Source of the DNA: Salinispora arenicola
GTDB lineage: Bacteria > Actinomycetota > Actinomycetes > Mycobacteriales > Micromonosporaceae
Direction of reading: 5' to 3'
Length of the DNA: 64,000 nt
Assembly: GCF_006716065.1 (NCBI RefSeq)
Contig: NZ_VFOL01000001.1
Location: 1,674,001 to 1,738,000, forward strand
Shown here: one piece after another, positions 39,601-45,835 of the stretch
How the letters are laid out: each line of letters opens with the position of its first letter
How positions within the stretch are numbered: the stretch's first letter is position 1
Position numbers and translations under genes: made by a program
The notes under the pieces: generated by a model
Told to the model about the DNA's origin: nothing
Databases searched by the model: none
The model's input: only the letters and a program-made list of their open reading frames with translations

Positions 39601-42600
39601 CCCAGAACTGACATCCAGCACGGATCCGGATCGGACCGAGTCCGTCGCGGCGGTATCTTCCCAACCCGCCGGTGACGGAGTCGAGGCAACCGACGACTCC
39701 CACCCCAGCATCATCGGACTGTCCACTGCCTCCGATACTGCGGCCACCGGGCAGCAGCCCGTCGTATCGCCGGGTGACCCACGGCAGGCCGCCCCGCATC
39801 CCCCGGCCGACGTCGACCTCTCGTTGAGCCGCACCGATGGTGACCGACCAGATGCCGCGGTAGCCCGGCCGGATACGGTGGTGGGCCGGCCGCCGCTGGT
39901 CCCGTCGGAACCGGGCCAGACCGAACGTGACCTGGCAACACCAAGGGTGGCAAATCAAGATCGACACCACGTCCCTGCGGACGAAGCCGAGGCGCCGGAC
40001 GCGACGCCGCGTGACCGGCCCAGTCCCGAGGAGCCCGCCGGAGAGCGGCCTGCGGATCCCGAGACCCCGGACGTCGGCGGGCAGGCCGCCACCGTTTCGG
40101 GCACCCACACAACACCACCGCCGGTCATCTACGTTCCCGCCGGACTTGTCCTGCTCGATCCCGAACAGGCCGACAAATCACGTGTCGCCCTCAATTACCC
40201 ACCGCAACCCGGCGAGTATCTGGTCTTTGCCGAGGGCACCCCCGACGGCATCGTCGTCGGCAACAAACTCGTCGCGCCCGAACACCTCGCGGCCGTCATC
40301 ACCGCCGATACCCGGTCCCACGGTAAAGATATCGTTCTCGTGGCCTGCGAGACCGGGCAGCGCGACTACGACCTCCGCCTGTCCGAGCAGCCTGGCATCA
40401 CCGCTGTCAGTGCATCCCCTGACACTGCCTGGGTCACCAACACTGGTCGCATCTTTGCCGCTGCCACCACCTATACCCCGACTGGTCACCCGCAACTCGA
40501 TGTCACCCGGCTTGGCACCTGGCGTCGCACCACCGGACAACCCCCCACTACCAGAACGCACGACCACTACGAATACCCCACCCACCGCACCACCAGCACC
40601 GAACCCCCGAACCCGACCAATGCTGTTCCCTTCGGATCGTCACGCAACAAGTCGTCAAATCCTTCGGATAAAAAGCGCTCGAAAAAGAGCCTGTTCGAAG
40701 AAGTTGATCAGGCTGCTCGAAAGTTCACCCTGTCCTACGGTGGTGGCCAGTACGGGCGGGCAGTGGACAGATTTCGGCTGCGGTTCGCCCGGGACAAGAG
40801 TACCGAGAGGGCGGCCCAGACGCTCGTCCATCTGAGTTTTAAGCTGCATGACGTATTCCGTCAGCTGCGTCATCAGAGCAGCGACCGAAATAGCCTGCCC
40901 AAGGACCTTGAAATTCAGGGAATGTTGATCAACGGTCGGCTGGTATTCGCCACCAATTTCAACGCCACCGTCGGCCTGCTCGCTAGTGTCCGATTTTCAC
41001 AGGATGGCGATCAGGGTACGCCCCTGCAGCAGCTGCTGAGAATTGCGCAGAGCGATGGCGATCGCCGACATCGACTGACGCCACAGGATGCCGACGAGTA
41101 CGTCGGACGGATGCAGCGCAGCGAGCAAAAAATCGATGAGGCGCTTCGAGGTGTCCGTGACAGCGATACGGCTAGGGCGATGCGCGCCAACCGGGGCATC
41201 ACGGTCGTGGACGCCGCGCCGGGCGACAACAACGGCCGATTGGAGTTGAACAACCTCCTTACCGGCCAGGATAATGTGGGTGCCGTTATCGTGCTACGGC
41301 ACGCAGAAAGTGGTGACGAATCGGTTCACGCCGAGCAGAAACTGCTTCTGGCCGTACACAGCGCCGGCCTGCAGCCATCGGACATCAATGGTAGTCACCT
41401 GATCATGGGTAAGTATCGGCCCTGCCTGGGATGCTGGGCTGCCCTCCACCACCATCGGGCAACCGGTTTTCCCGTGAATTTCGACAATAACCACGGAAGC
41501 TACTACTCTGAGTCGATTCACTCGCTTGTGTCCTACCTTCCGCACACAATTGCGGACCCGCTCGGCCGAGTGGACAACTATCTGGAGGGCGTCGTCAGCG
41601 GCGCGGCCAGTCAAATGATGAGCGTGTCCGCGCTGTCCCGCCAAGCGCCACCCGCCGACGCCGTGAACAATAACGGCCTTGAGAAAGTGATCCCAGTGCA
41701 CGACGCCCCCAACCGGGGCTACGTCACCGCCTCGGACTCCGAGCTCGAGTTTGACCAGGAATTCAACCAGACTGTGAGCGTGAAGCGGACCCTGGACTTC
41801 ACCACCGGCAGCCGGATCCGTACTTTCGGCACGGGTAAGGACAAGCCGTACGGCCCGCGTGCCGCGCAGCGTGTTCTCAACGAGGACGAGCGCTCGCAAC
41901 TCGCAGCGGTTTGGCAGGGCCGTGATTCCGAGCAGATTGCCGCGCTGTTCAAGTACCACGCGGCTCGCGGGGTGTCGCTGGTGGAGATCGCTGAGGCTTC
42001 CGGGGCGCACAATACCTGGGTCGGTAAAATCGTCAACGACAAGGACGGCCATGAGCACCGCGACAACCGCAAGAATGTCAAACGTCGGGTGTCGTCCCGC
42101 AGCAGCCGCCCCGACTCAGCCGCGTCCTCCACAACCAGCAGGAGTGCGGGCAAGTTCAACAAGCGCCCCGACATCGATGAACACGGCCGCGACTTCCTGC
42201 GCGAGGCTATGCGGGACACCGACTTCTACAAGGACTGGAAGCACATCGAGAAGTCGGCGAGTAAGGCGACCCTGAAGGCTCGCGGCATCCCGTCGGCACT
42301 CAACGCGGCTCTCGCCGCCGCCCGGCAGCAATACAGCATGCAGAGCATCGCTGACTACCTTCACATGCCGCGTAAGAGTCTGCAGCAGCATCTGGACAAG
42401 CGCTACGGCTCTGTCAACGAAGCCGCCACGAAGGACACCAGCATCACCCGCCAGCCCAGCCCCATCGAGGAGGAGATGCCGGACGCCGACCCCACCTACG
42501 CGGCCACCGACTCCACCTACTACGACGAGAACCTCAGGCGGCAGATGCACATACCACCCGAACCCAGTGAGATGGCCTACGAGCCGACGGGAGCCGGTCA

Positions 42601-42892
42601 AGCGGGGCCCAGCAGCGCTGCCGCGTCACAACTGCCGCAGGTCACCTACAGCAATGCGCCCATCACCTACGACATTCCGCCGCAGGCCGCACCCCCAGCA
42701 GACCCCGCGCCACCACCCGCGAACACGGTCCCGATCTACAATCCCGACCAAGGTAACCCTGTCTACGCAGACAACAACGGCCGCCAGTTCTACTGGAACC
42801 CCAACACCAGGCGGTGGGAGTACTACGACGACAACGCGTGGCACGGCTACCGGGCGTCCGACCCGCATGGCAAGCGCAAGTACACCCGCTAG
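27698..42892 (+). CDS. giant ESX-associated polymorphic-toxin-like protein (5064 aa) with OTU-like and deaminase domains
   Basis: 5064 aa with domains in this order. Residues 1-300: WXG/CpnT-like helical N-terminus with hydrophobic segments. 300-920: Pro/Ala/Thr linker. 940-1110: caspase-like module with VIVHG and LVSCETG (Cys1036). 1393-1752: acidic repeats. 1770-3390: several diverged beta-rich modules. 3610-3925: OTU-like cysteine protease with GDGRC (Cys3621) and DHY (His3912). 4142-4282: second caspase-like module (Cys4217; the expected His is Glu). 4320-4640: zinc deaminase with HAE (His4544, Glu4546) and PCLGC (Cys4576, Cys4579). Two HTH-like segments follow (about 4745-4785 and 4866-4910), then a Pro-rich tail with a WW-like aromatic motif. 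The target (nucleic acid or nucleotide) is unknown. Confidence 0.82.
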   Translation: MPDFHIPNDPEWQWAYDAILYTTGGEFPEADPTALRAMGDELYAFTNTLLNGVASTSNLGNGLSAHLDGPAADAFNQFRGGIANNVPTAGNISWALGNAAYEFALDSESTQYNIVIAAFTQVVEIAFAIASGFGAAAVPALIKIGQEIVKTLIEFLRMRLQNQLLRLVWEGIEEGLEELWQGMAAQLTQMAEGNRKDFDYQDLALAFAGGFFIGMGVSGMHAIGGKLYPKINNNTYTRETLSALAETLFEGLFSMMVGGSFNPFATMSSSIIGGLAHQYAHDFGNQFGVDPNNLPNRPPPDPKKGSSRGNPPPTSVAGPPPPAYHDIGDSPPSYDQAGGSPPPHSETQGNPPPYNEVTGPSNAATGTPSSVGSSPVPGNPATNGSHTPQPADTERDGAPTPATAPAFVNRPDLSTVNALAPNGSVAPAPGAAPASAGAIRPGIAGVDQFGPSSVQVPAPTTGSAGSLAANPAATPAETPPATSPAEEIAPIATPAGTDATLPATAGGLPGFESTSPAVSALTDPTAPAPVVAETTAPVSTQAADPATSPVRDPAGQAPTVAIPVTAVPAVEVPRTGSPNAESPVVQAPTGQPSAFQPPTTQLSSPQTSGGSTPGAQGNNTPFSSASPPPQVANPVAPAPTMGKQDSAVPDPAVEPAVASGSGFTGQALDAQQTLVTSNTHHVSTTTTTTQPSLTSGIVQSPPSSDTALRNDSTRDTTTRTGSAGDSNPRSQADGPWNTSVQNDPAVTPAPTAEVAPATSSGNTAIVIDTPTDASTEPGAANGPTTRATPIGPAVVGMTPLPGTPQNGPTSTTLQGGSDATPRTERAAAPFPNSETTPPIAPVPADEPNQAQATTESADGLAPGDAGSRANPGVEPALSNVAPVTQIPTVAGVPAATSVATRADTAPQAATPESHRQDHSSVVPLATVVRGEDGILRAAGKPLVVRSLTGDRPGIALLDDSDWNRISTRTLLPPDTYGAARDREGSPAIAVIVHGVGDVVHAPVRNPDGSTTTVALGPDGLAQVIGRPGEPIVLVSCETGALAGGFAHQLAHARDGDVLAPKTVINVGSTLTEGGLHTADNESWQLYAPHSLDDEGWDAVNDVATGNPPLFGINADPDPTAGPGSGIETGSASGQGIRSNDDIITVRHSTQPTTDGIRLGPKPAPTSNVARAAQPPSLPTIPEETEQDLDPPGPSAPSTVFRERERVPVSQPDSTASGEEAGHTGVDDHADQIAAAADGRDAAESSRAPVVATEGLAHVVADTLPSPVETYASEPGLLVQAGPQPVGESARAGATDIAGADQTSGQINPDGSPQNPDTPSDDTAPQPTPTPFKITTQHSARPAKAATTQAFPPASSNPKADPEYEFKVEGDAEAEPKVDSEPEPRAEADLHAESNAKADAKVKGDVKAEPEREDDAKTEAQLEPKSGSKAEVESEGGSTAEAGPKLEPKSGSKAEVESEAEPKSEAESNAKADAKVKGDVKAEPEREDDAKTEAQLEPKSGSKAEVESEGGSTAEAGPKLEPKSGSKAEVESEAEPKSEAESNAKADAKVKGDVKAEPEREDDAKTEAQLEPKSGSKAEVESEAEPKSEAESNAKADAKVKGDVKAEPEREDDAKTEAQLEPKSGSKAEVESEGGSTAEAGPKLEPKSGSKAEVESEGGSTAEAGPKLEPKSGSKAEVESEGGSTAEAGPKLEPKSGSKAEVESEAEPKSEAESNAKADAKVKGDVKAEPEREDDAKTEVQPEPKSGSKAEAEQKSDSGDGNSSTVLSPDKLRSSLPDYLRRSEALGPAAQFRSVTVDDDTNLIRELELLAPGISQSVLEELNRDVRDDFGRFLGEGYSYPVRIDGEAAELTVTARFDWGGLKSEKKAKEGPKAESKPDGSHSRSVKLDHYSHVDPKFFVSFIPSALVAGGISIPTTPKSTTSRTSKTSFKTITTVEVEDQIEVTVPAVIHASLRGPDGQPIDARPPEKRAFSHGPGKLTATGIVPLRVPTKLAVPEPGPDPLPARAPTALPKRFGVESVVVHSDPDRGTHFEQVAKILQEEGLGDIVRVGAPGRSVLKQFLSRDKLPVADATTAGADRAEEGWATSEPLLRTPAERNLWRRVVPGRGSALQARLVARQVRSLETADGVKYEDGFKLASENTDSKIADRPWEAMLTGGGGGVAGPLMYVVGPRVTVSRTGPSEQKVAATRVGRQKVKVKGSAVRYRTVYDLEVRLIGRPAQTLGGAVATVQWTTKDRARGTSLDSDQTEWQGRTGDRRTHFAPAPIEQGHSFGGAYVHDLDGGDQLRKSVIHALRDVPGARGNLELFGKIGDKSLPMTQRLVPALKKEAFVRQFGDPELAQGLTGTVQAILSRRDDIEVQLSDRQLRFLLDRIVGPGLEIPLTMNGKLHDYTTVVTIKGQLSSLSDGEILSQKESGATENRAAKAEASASKEKSWTSSIGVDGRLIAVLGPAFPVGIVGPRVGYTASSGHDIGVKRRHESEIARAPDLKEDGGLADVPMREFAATLTVTTTFESSVRPNPSGLLLMPGRPGLHVPTVVSGALPPTEHQLELRLLVPEHRVTLSPPPSAPAPEPVDKGWMTNPPVLSEISGGYPYKLDGSLVETFLGTAHLLEGVKETLTQATNDPIWGFADGSISTLISQSLAPDQLTGSHELFSAPLSLSQLTYGRRRADAYAEVKIRLRPRNPRVQAPTEFHTVKDILAGGSSSGAKQARSWGGSLSVTPVGVVRGPAGDPNEGRVTSSGVFVLAGTFLQFARGQKYEHNISGTSKLEVGSRPERRVLVQLDVDVEVVAETRRRGNLDVLEVLPDSPIQRAGLSFTLRDSLLMWMTERQARELEDDDKAYSGQLAEVERQTRHLPDSAVQADPHEHDRRDNATDRAQPSVPTSRTITLPAMIATPGKPSFGIGGLDRTLDLSSHIGAVRRAIASAIGGTHGTQVAQALLPESSLDAPHDNVRMLQTFLSHADSHITSALNGGQSLLLRLDGRSRGHTYQMTVTASLVSEPEFKGIVHVDKLTVSDKTKMTLTGVATRSHTKASATLMLRGQGMHVEGQSPEAQQHSDPGRVLGGAGAAVSANWGAREKEYTDAGTLKYSQSLAVEGPVATFGTDIALSITVTGRELPKAGVFLREVRPLTLHMSPYNSRIDGQVGVAADKGILPINALTDSARSEWRDIAGVKSLPEPSQYAVEHVFLDVAKLHDAAELALTNSGVTVDATTQAALRAAINTTNLRAGLPAMLAGRFPIPLPRQTKRELFLDARVVGRPKFAGANTDVAIKSSIKGERSLKVTHKSGSTYLVETRGLLAVGEDGTGGMPVERRHYATADSQRFDASATPEKYKTTAQPSSTPEDNTLVWGLSYSLEFSLVARRARVHRYPRNRLQPSARRTHQHRLNPPTSRKRAGVMLRIDDAVILRMNDAAAREHTDIVLPPELNKTAKGLAESSEKWTKAVNRRDGLRAQKAPDADLLKAAEEEATHAESKWWNAYQAHERQLDAMRLAAPHTDSARTTEDAIGTEEAQPATTTQETTDLTAAEPSSSKRVDQSSADASPSPAPSEEAQRSSAAGDTPAIEPGVSTPAQSLTDIAGDSRSTAADDGPAGSESAADSVAATPSVVKPSLLATPGDGRCQLYAVIGSDPGLVGERLAWADLDTPALRAWLADPELVRTQLTEQSSPERRDARELVPQSTELGQVAERLRQLVERHLNTLGPANTPTTALQAYRGNSNQTLHATVDALDHATVLNRLHAAGITSLRDPSLLPVAHLRDLYVHHRTADLAANGTDRASARTIAEQEVPLKPATDGTPARDLADGSLSAQQMFDFLNTRHDIPLRDLPEQVQRDQLTVHLLDPARPADPVEFAELTKAVQHWERHWHRDAGEAFIGLLASALGSRIRIHTPDHVQTIGPDNAPLVTIHREHDHYQATITPLPASTTTDTRRSPATSHSEPNGRTAPTATPSTTDGIPIASPRTGYASTAPELTSSTDPDRTESVAAVSSQPAGDGVEATDDSHPSIIGLSTASDTAATGQQPVVSPGDPRQAAPHPPADVDLSLSRTDGDRPDAAVARPDTVVGRPPLVPSEPGQTERDLATPRVANQDRHHVPADEAEAPDATPRDRPSPEEPAGERPADPETPDVGGQAATVSGTHTTPPPVIYVPAGLVLLDPEQADKSRVALNYPPQPGEYLVFAEGTPDGIVVGNKLVAPEHLAAVITADTRSHGKDIVLVACETGQRDYDLRLSEQPGITAVSASPDTAWVTNTGRIFAAATTYTPTGHPQLDVTRLGTWRRTTGQPPTTRTHDHYEYPTHRTTSTEPPNPTNAVPFGSSRNKSSNPSDKKRSKKSLFEEVDQAARKFTLSYGGGQYGRAVDRFRLRFARDKSTERAAQTLVHLSFKLHDVFRQLRHQSSDRNSLPKDLEIQGMLINGRLVFATNFNATVGLLASVRFSQDGDQGTPLQQLLRIAQSDGDRRHRLTPQDADEYVGRMQRSEQKIDEALRGVRDSDTARAMRANRGITVVDAAPGDNNGRLELNNLLTGQDNVGAVIVLRHAESGDESVHAEQKLLLAVHSAGLQPSDINGSHLIMGKYRPCLGCWAALHHHRATGFPVNFDNNHGSYYSESIHSLVSYLPHTIADPLGRVDNYLEGVVSGAASQMMSVSALSRQAPPADAVNNNGLEKVIPVHDAPNRGYVTASDSELEFDQEFNQTVSVKRTLDFTTGSRIRTFGTGKDKPYGPRAAQRVLNEDERSQLAAVWQGRDSEQIAALFKYHAARGVSLVEIAEASGAHNTWVGKIVNDKDGHEHRDNRKNVKRRVSSRSSRPDSAASSTTSRSAGKFNKRPDIDEHGRDFLREAMRDTDFYKDWKHIEKSASKATLKARGIPSALNAALAAARQQYSMQSIADYLHMPRKSLQQHLDKRYGSVNEAATKDTSITRQPSPIEEEMPDADPTYAATDSTYYDENLRRQMHIPPEPSEMAYEPTGAGQAGPSSAAASQLPQVTYSNAPITYDIPPQAAPPADPAPPPANTVPIYNPDQGNPVYADNNGRQFYWNPNTRRWEYYDDNAWHGYRASDPHGKRKYTR
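31874..32957. repeat. nested tandem repeat region, modules of 150 + n x 72 bp
   Basis: The anchor tccaatgcaaaggctgatgc starts at 31874, 32096, 32318, 32468 and 32834. Spacings are 222, 222, 150 and 366 bp, equal to 150 plus 1, 1, 0 and 3 copies of a 72-bp unit. The repeats encode Lys/Glu/Ala-rich sequence (for example EPKSGSKAEVESEGG) in the giant protein and are nearly identical to one another. Confidence 0.93.
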
Positions 42893-42967
42893 GATCCCCA
42901 CGGCCAGACCAGGCCGGTCGCCCTCCGGTCCCGCTGACCTCCTCGGTCGCCTTTCGAGACGATCTGG

Positions 42968-44164
42968 GTGGCGAAGGCCGCGACCGTCGATGCGCCTGCG
43001 TACCACCAGCCAGTGACACGATGGGCAAACCCGGGACTGAACCGTCGATCAGCGGTAGCCGCCGTGGTCGAATGGGCCGTGCCTGAGTTTCGTACGGTCG
43101 GTCCAGGGCCGGAGCTGCATCGGCTGCTGCTGCGCATGGCCGGCTATGCGCCAGACCACGCGATCGTCGAGGCGCGGTATGCGCTGGCCAAGGGCCAGAT
43201 TGTCGACGTCACCCGGGCGGTCGCCTCGGTCGCCGCAAACGCCGGGCTGTTCCTCGCCGAGGAGGAAGTCGACCTGATCGCGGCCGTGGACCCGGAGCGC
43301 GCCGGCGTGCTGTCGTCTGGCATGGGCCAGGGCCGACAGCAACGGACGTCTTTCACGTTCCATCCGGCTCTGGGAGAGGATTCGACCTTCACTCCGCAGG
43401 CGACGCCGCCGCTGCTGGATCTGACGGATGCCCCACCCGAGATCGTCGGCGCGCTGACCGACGAGATGGACCGAGCGGCGACCGAGACCCTGAGTCAGGT
43501 ACCAGGCGTGACCGCACTGTGGCGGGCCTGGCGTCTCGGAGTGCCCAGCGGTATCGGCAGAACACCAGCGCGGGTCTTCGTCCTGGCCGCCGACGTGCCC
43601 GCGGACTACCTACCCGTGGTGACCGCCATGGCGCAGCAGGAACTCGGCACGGTTGGTGCCCCGCAAACGCTTGTCGAGGTGTTCGCGCCGGGCGACGAAC
43701 TGCCCGCGTACCAGATGCAGGCGCGAGGGTCCGCCGCGTTGCTGTGGACAGCCGCCGAGGCGTACCCGATCGCTGTTTCTCCGGTCTTCGACGGCGTCGA
43801 CGCGGCTGCCGGGCCGTGGTTTGCCCCGGACCATCCTCTTCTCGACGGTGTCGAGCAGGAGCGGGTCGCTGCCTTTCTGGACTCCGGTTGGGCGGTCCTG
43901 ACGACGACCCGACGGGAAAACGACGTGGTGGAACCCAATCGTGGTGTCGTCGTGCCGATGTCCTATCGAACCGACGGTGTGTGGGTGTGGACCGACACCG
44001 TCACCTACTATCTCCGCGCACACGGCCTAGCCCCCGCCGCAGCACTGCTGGACCATATTCGGTGCATCGACTACCGAACCCCCGAGGTGGACGAAGTAGC
44101 CGAACACCGGGTGCTGGCTGCGTTGTTTCGCCCTGCTGCGCCGAGCCCTGCCACCGCCCGCTGA
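42968..44164 (+). CDS. conserved ESX-island protein, paralog 1 (candidate immunity protein)
   Basis: 398 aa, no signal or membrane segment. It starts 75 bp after the giant toxin-like gene. Its sequence aligns along most of its length with the next gene: the shared blocks are PELHRLLLRMAGYAPD, PPLLDLT, TALWRAWR and a highly conserved PMSYRTDGxWxWTDxVxYYLR near the C-terminus. The family is not recognised. Location directly after a toxin-like gene fits an immunity role, but a T7SS accessory role is equally open. The GTG start at 42968 is uncertain; homology to the paralog begins only near residue 48. Confidence 0.65.
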   Translation: MAKAATVDAPAYHQPVTRWANPGLNRRSAVAAVVEWAVPEFRTVGPGPELHRLLLRMAGYAPDHAIVEARYALAKGQIVDVTRAVASVAANAGLFLAEEEVDLIAAVDPERAGVLSSGMGQGRQQRTSFTFHPALGEDSTFTPQATPPLLDLTDAPPEIVGALTDEMDRAATETLSQVPGVTALWRAWRLGVPSGIGRTPARVFVLAADVPADYLPVVTAMAQQELGTVGAPQTLVEVFAPGDELPAYQMQARGSAALLWTAAEAYPIAVSPVFDGVDAAAGPWFAPDHPLLDGVEQERVAAFLDSGWAVLTTTRRENDVVEPNRGVVVPMSYRTDGVWVWTDTVTYYLRAHGLAPAAALLDHIRCIDYRTPEVDEVAEHRVLAALFRPAAPSPATAR

Positions 44165-44332
44165 GGTCAACTCCGGTGTGACCGAGCCGACGCAGGCTCC
44201 ACATCCGAGCATCTGCAACACAGTAAGAAGGGGATCGGGGCAGGGGTCGTAGGGGCAGGTGTGCCAGCCGATCGGGGCACTCTACCGACGTCCACTGCGA
44301 TGATCACGGTGCCACTCACAAGGATGACGGTG

Positions 44333-45265
44333 ATGAGCGATCAAGCCGAGCTTCACGCCGCGCTGCTGCGCCTCGGTGGCCGGATACCGGACGCGATGCT
44401 GGTCGAGCTCCGGCTGCGGCTGGCCGACACCGGCACGGTACTCGCGCCCCGGCCCGACGACACCACGGAACCGGCGTACACCTTCGCGCCCGCACTGCCG
44501 GATCCGCGGACCTTCGGTACCGCCGTACCGCCGCTGCTCGATCTGGTCGGCCGGGACCTCACCGACCAGATCGACCAACTGGCGATCCGGGCCGCGCAGG
44601 AACAGGCAGGGGCGGTGGCGCTGTGGCGCTCCTGGCGTACGGCGCCCCAGCGGGCCTCGTCCGCGGTACCACCGACCCGCGTCTACGTGCTGGAGGCAAC
44701 CGGGCCGCAGGCGGCGATCGCAGCCGCGATGATCCGCGCCCTGGCTGCGGACCTGGACGAGCCGCAGGTCGAGGTGTATCGATCCGGTGCGGATCTCCCG
44801 TCGTACGCACGCGTGGCCCGCAGCTCCGGGGCGCTGCTGTGGATGGCAGACGAGTCGCCGCCCCCGCGGATCGCCCGGGTCTTCGACGTGGTCGACGCGG
44901 ACGGCGCCCGGTTCGAGTCCGGCCACGAACGGCTGGACGGCGCGGATCGTGAGCAGGTCGCCGCCTACCTGGAGGCGGGCGCTGCGGTGCTGGGGACCAC
45001 CGGGACGCTGTCCGACGTGGTCGAGCCGGAGCGCGGGGCGGTGGTACCGATGAGCTACCGCACCGACGGACGCTGGCTGTGGACGGAATCGGTCGCCTAC
45101 TACCTTCGTACGCACGCACTGGCGCCGGAACCGGACCTGCTGGCGCACATACGGGCGGCCGGGTCCCTGCTGCCGGCACCGGACGCGGCGCACGAGCATC
45201 GGGCATTGGCGACGCTGTTCCAATCGGCCGGATTCGTTCCGGCCCGGGAGGGATCGCGGTCATGA
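44333..45265 (+). CDS. conserved ESX-island protein, paralog 2 (candidate immunity protein)
   Basis: 310 aa from ATG 44333, chosen because AAGG lies about 9 nt upstream and because similarity to the preceding paralog starts here. In-frame GTG 44261 and ATG 44300 are alternatives. It shares ELHAALLRLGG, PPLLDLV, VALWRSWR and VVPMSYRTDGRWLWTESVAY with the 398-aa protein. The pair is a tandem duplication. Function is unknown. The stop overlaps the SseB-like gene by ATGA. Confidence 0.65.
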   Translation: MSDQAELHAALLRLGGRIPDAMLVELRLRLADTGTVLAPRPDDTTEPAYTFAPALPDPRTFGTAVPPLLDLVGRDLTDQIDQLAIRAAQEQAGAVALWRSWRTAPQRASSAVPPTRVYVLEATGPQAAIAAAMIRALAADLDEPQVEVYRSGADLPSYARVARSSGALLWMADESPPPRIARVFDVVDADGARFESGHERLDGADREQVAAYLEAGAAVLGTTGTLSDVVEPERGAVVPMSYRTDGRWLWTESVAYYLRTHALAPEPDLLAHIRAAGSLLPAPDAAHEHRALATLFQSAGFVPAREGSRS

Positions 45266-45792
45266 CCACTGCGCCCGCTGCGTCCGGCGGTACCCCAGCA
45301 GCGGAAGTCTTCCTGCTCACCGATCCGGAGTGGGAGCCAGCGGACCCCGACGACGCGCCACCGTACGAGGTGGTGGTGGGAATGTGGCCCATGCGGCCGG
45401 ACGGCACCGTCGGCGAGTTCCGCCCCAATCCGGACTACGAGCCGCGCTACGAGGCCTCGCCGACCGATCCGCTCGACGCCCTCATCCGTTTCACGCTGCT
45501 CGGCGAGGTCGAGCCCGAACACTTGGCCGCGGTGCTGCGCAGCTCGCTGGTGGAACTCGCGCTCAACGGTGACGATCGACCGTTGGTGGTGCGCGACGAT
45601 GACGGCGGGCTGTGCGCGATGATCGCGACGAGTGCCGCGCACCAGCGTCGAATCATTGCGCCAGACTGGCGGCGGGTCGGGCTGGCCGAGCTGTCCACCA
45701 CCCTGGCCGACGGCACCGACGTTCTGGTGAACCCGGGTAGCCCCGCAGGGGCGCGCCTCGGTGCCGACTTCCTGCGGCAGGCGATGGAATGA
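45262..45792 (+). CDS. type VII secretion-associated SseB-like protein
   Basis: 176 aa. The N-terminal segment (FLLTDPEWEPADPDDAPPYE, then VVGMWPM, FRPNPDYEP and SPTDPLDALIRF) matches the small T7SS-associated proteins of streptomycetes and relatives. The second half (LRSSLVELALNGDDRPLVVRDDDGG) is SseB-like. It is cytosolic by sequence. These proteins are a marker of ESX loci but have no established activity. Coupled by ATGA to the preceding paralog. Confidence 0.75.
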   Translation: MTTAPAASGGTPAAEVFLLTDPEWEPADPDDAPPYEVVVGMWPMRPDGTVGEFRPNPDYEPRYEASPTDPLDALIRFTLLGEVEPEHLAAVLRSSLVELALNGDDRPLVVRDDDGGLCAMIATSAAHQRRIIAPDWRRVGLAELSTTLADGTDVLVNPGSPAGARLGADFLRQAME

Positions 45793-45835
45793 CCGCGTCG
45801 CGCGCGGAGCGAATCACGACCTGGGCCGGAATCCG

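Noticed and set aside
42968..45265. Assigning the paralogs to a named immunity family
   Set aside because: No recognised family signature; only position supports immunity.
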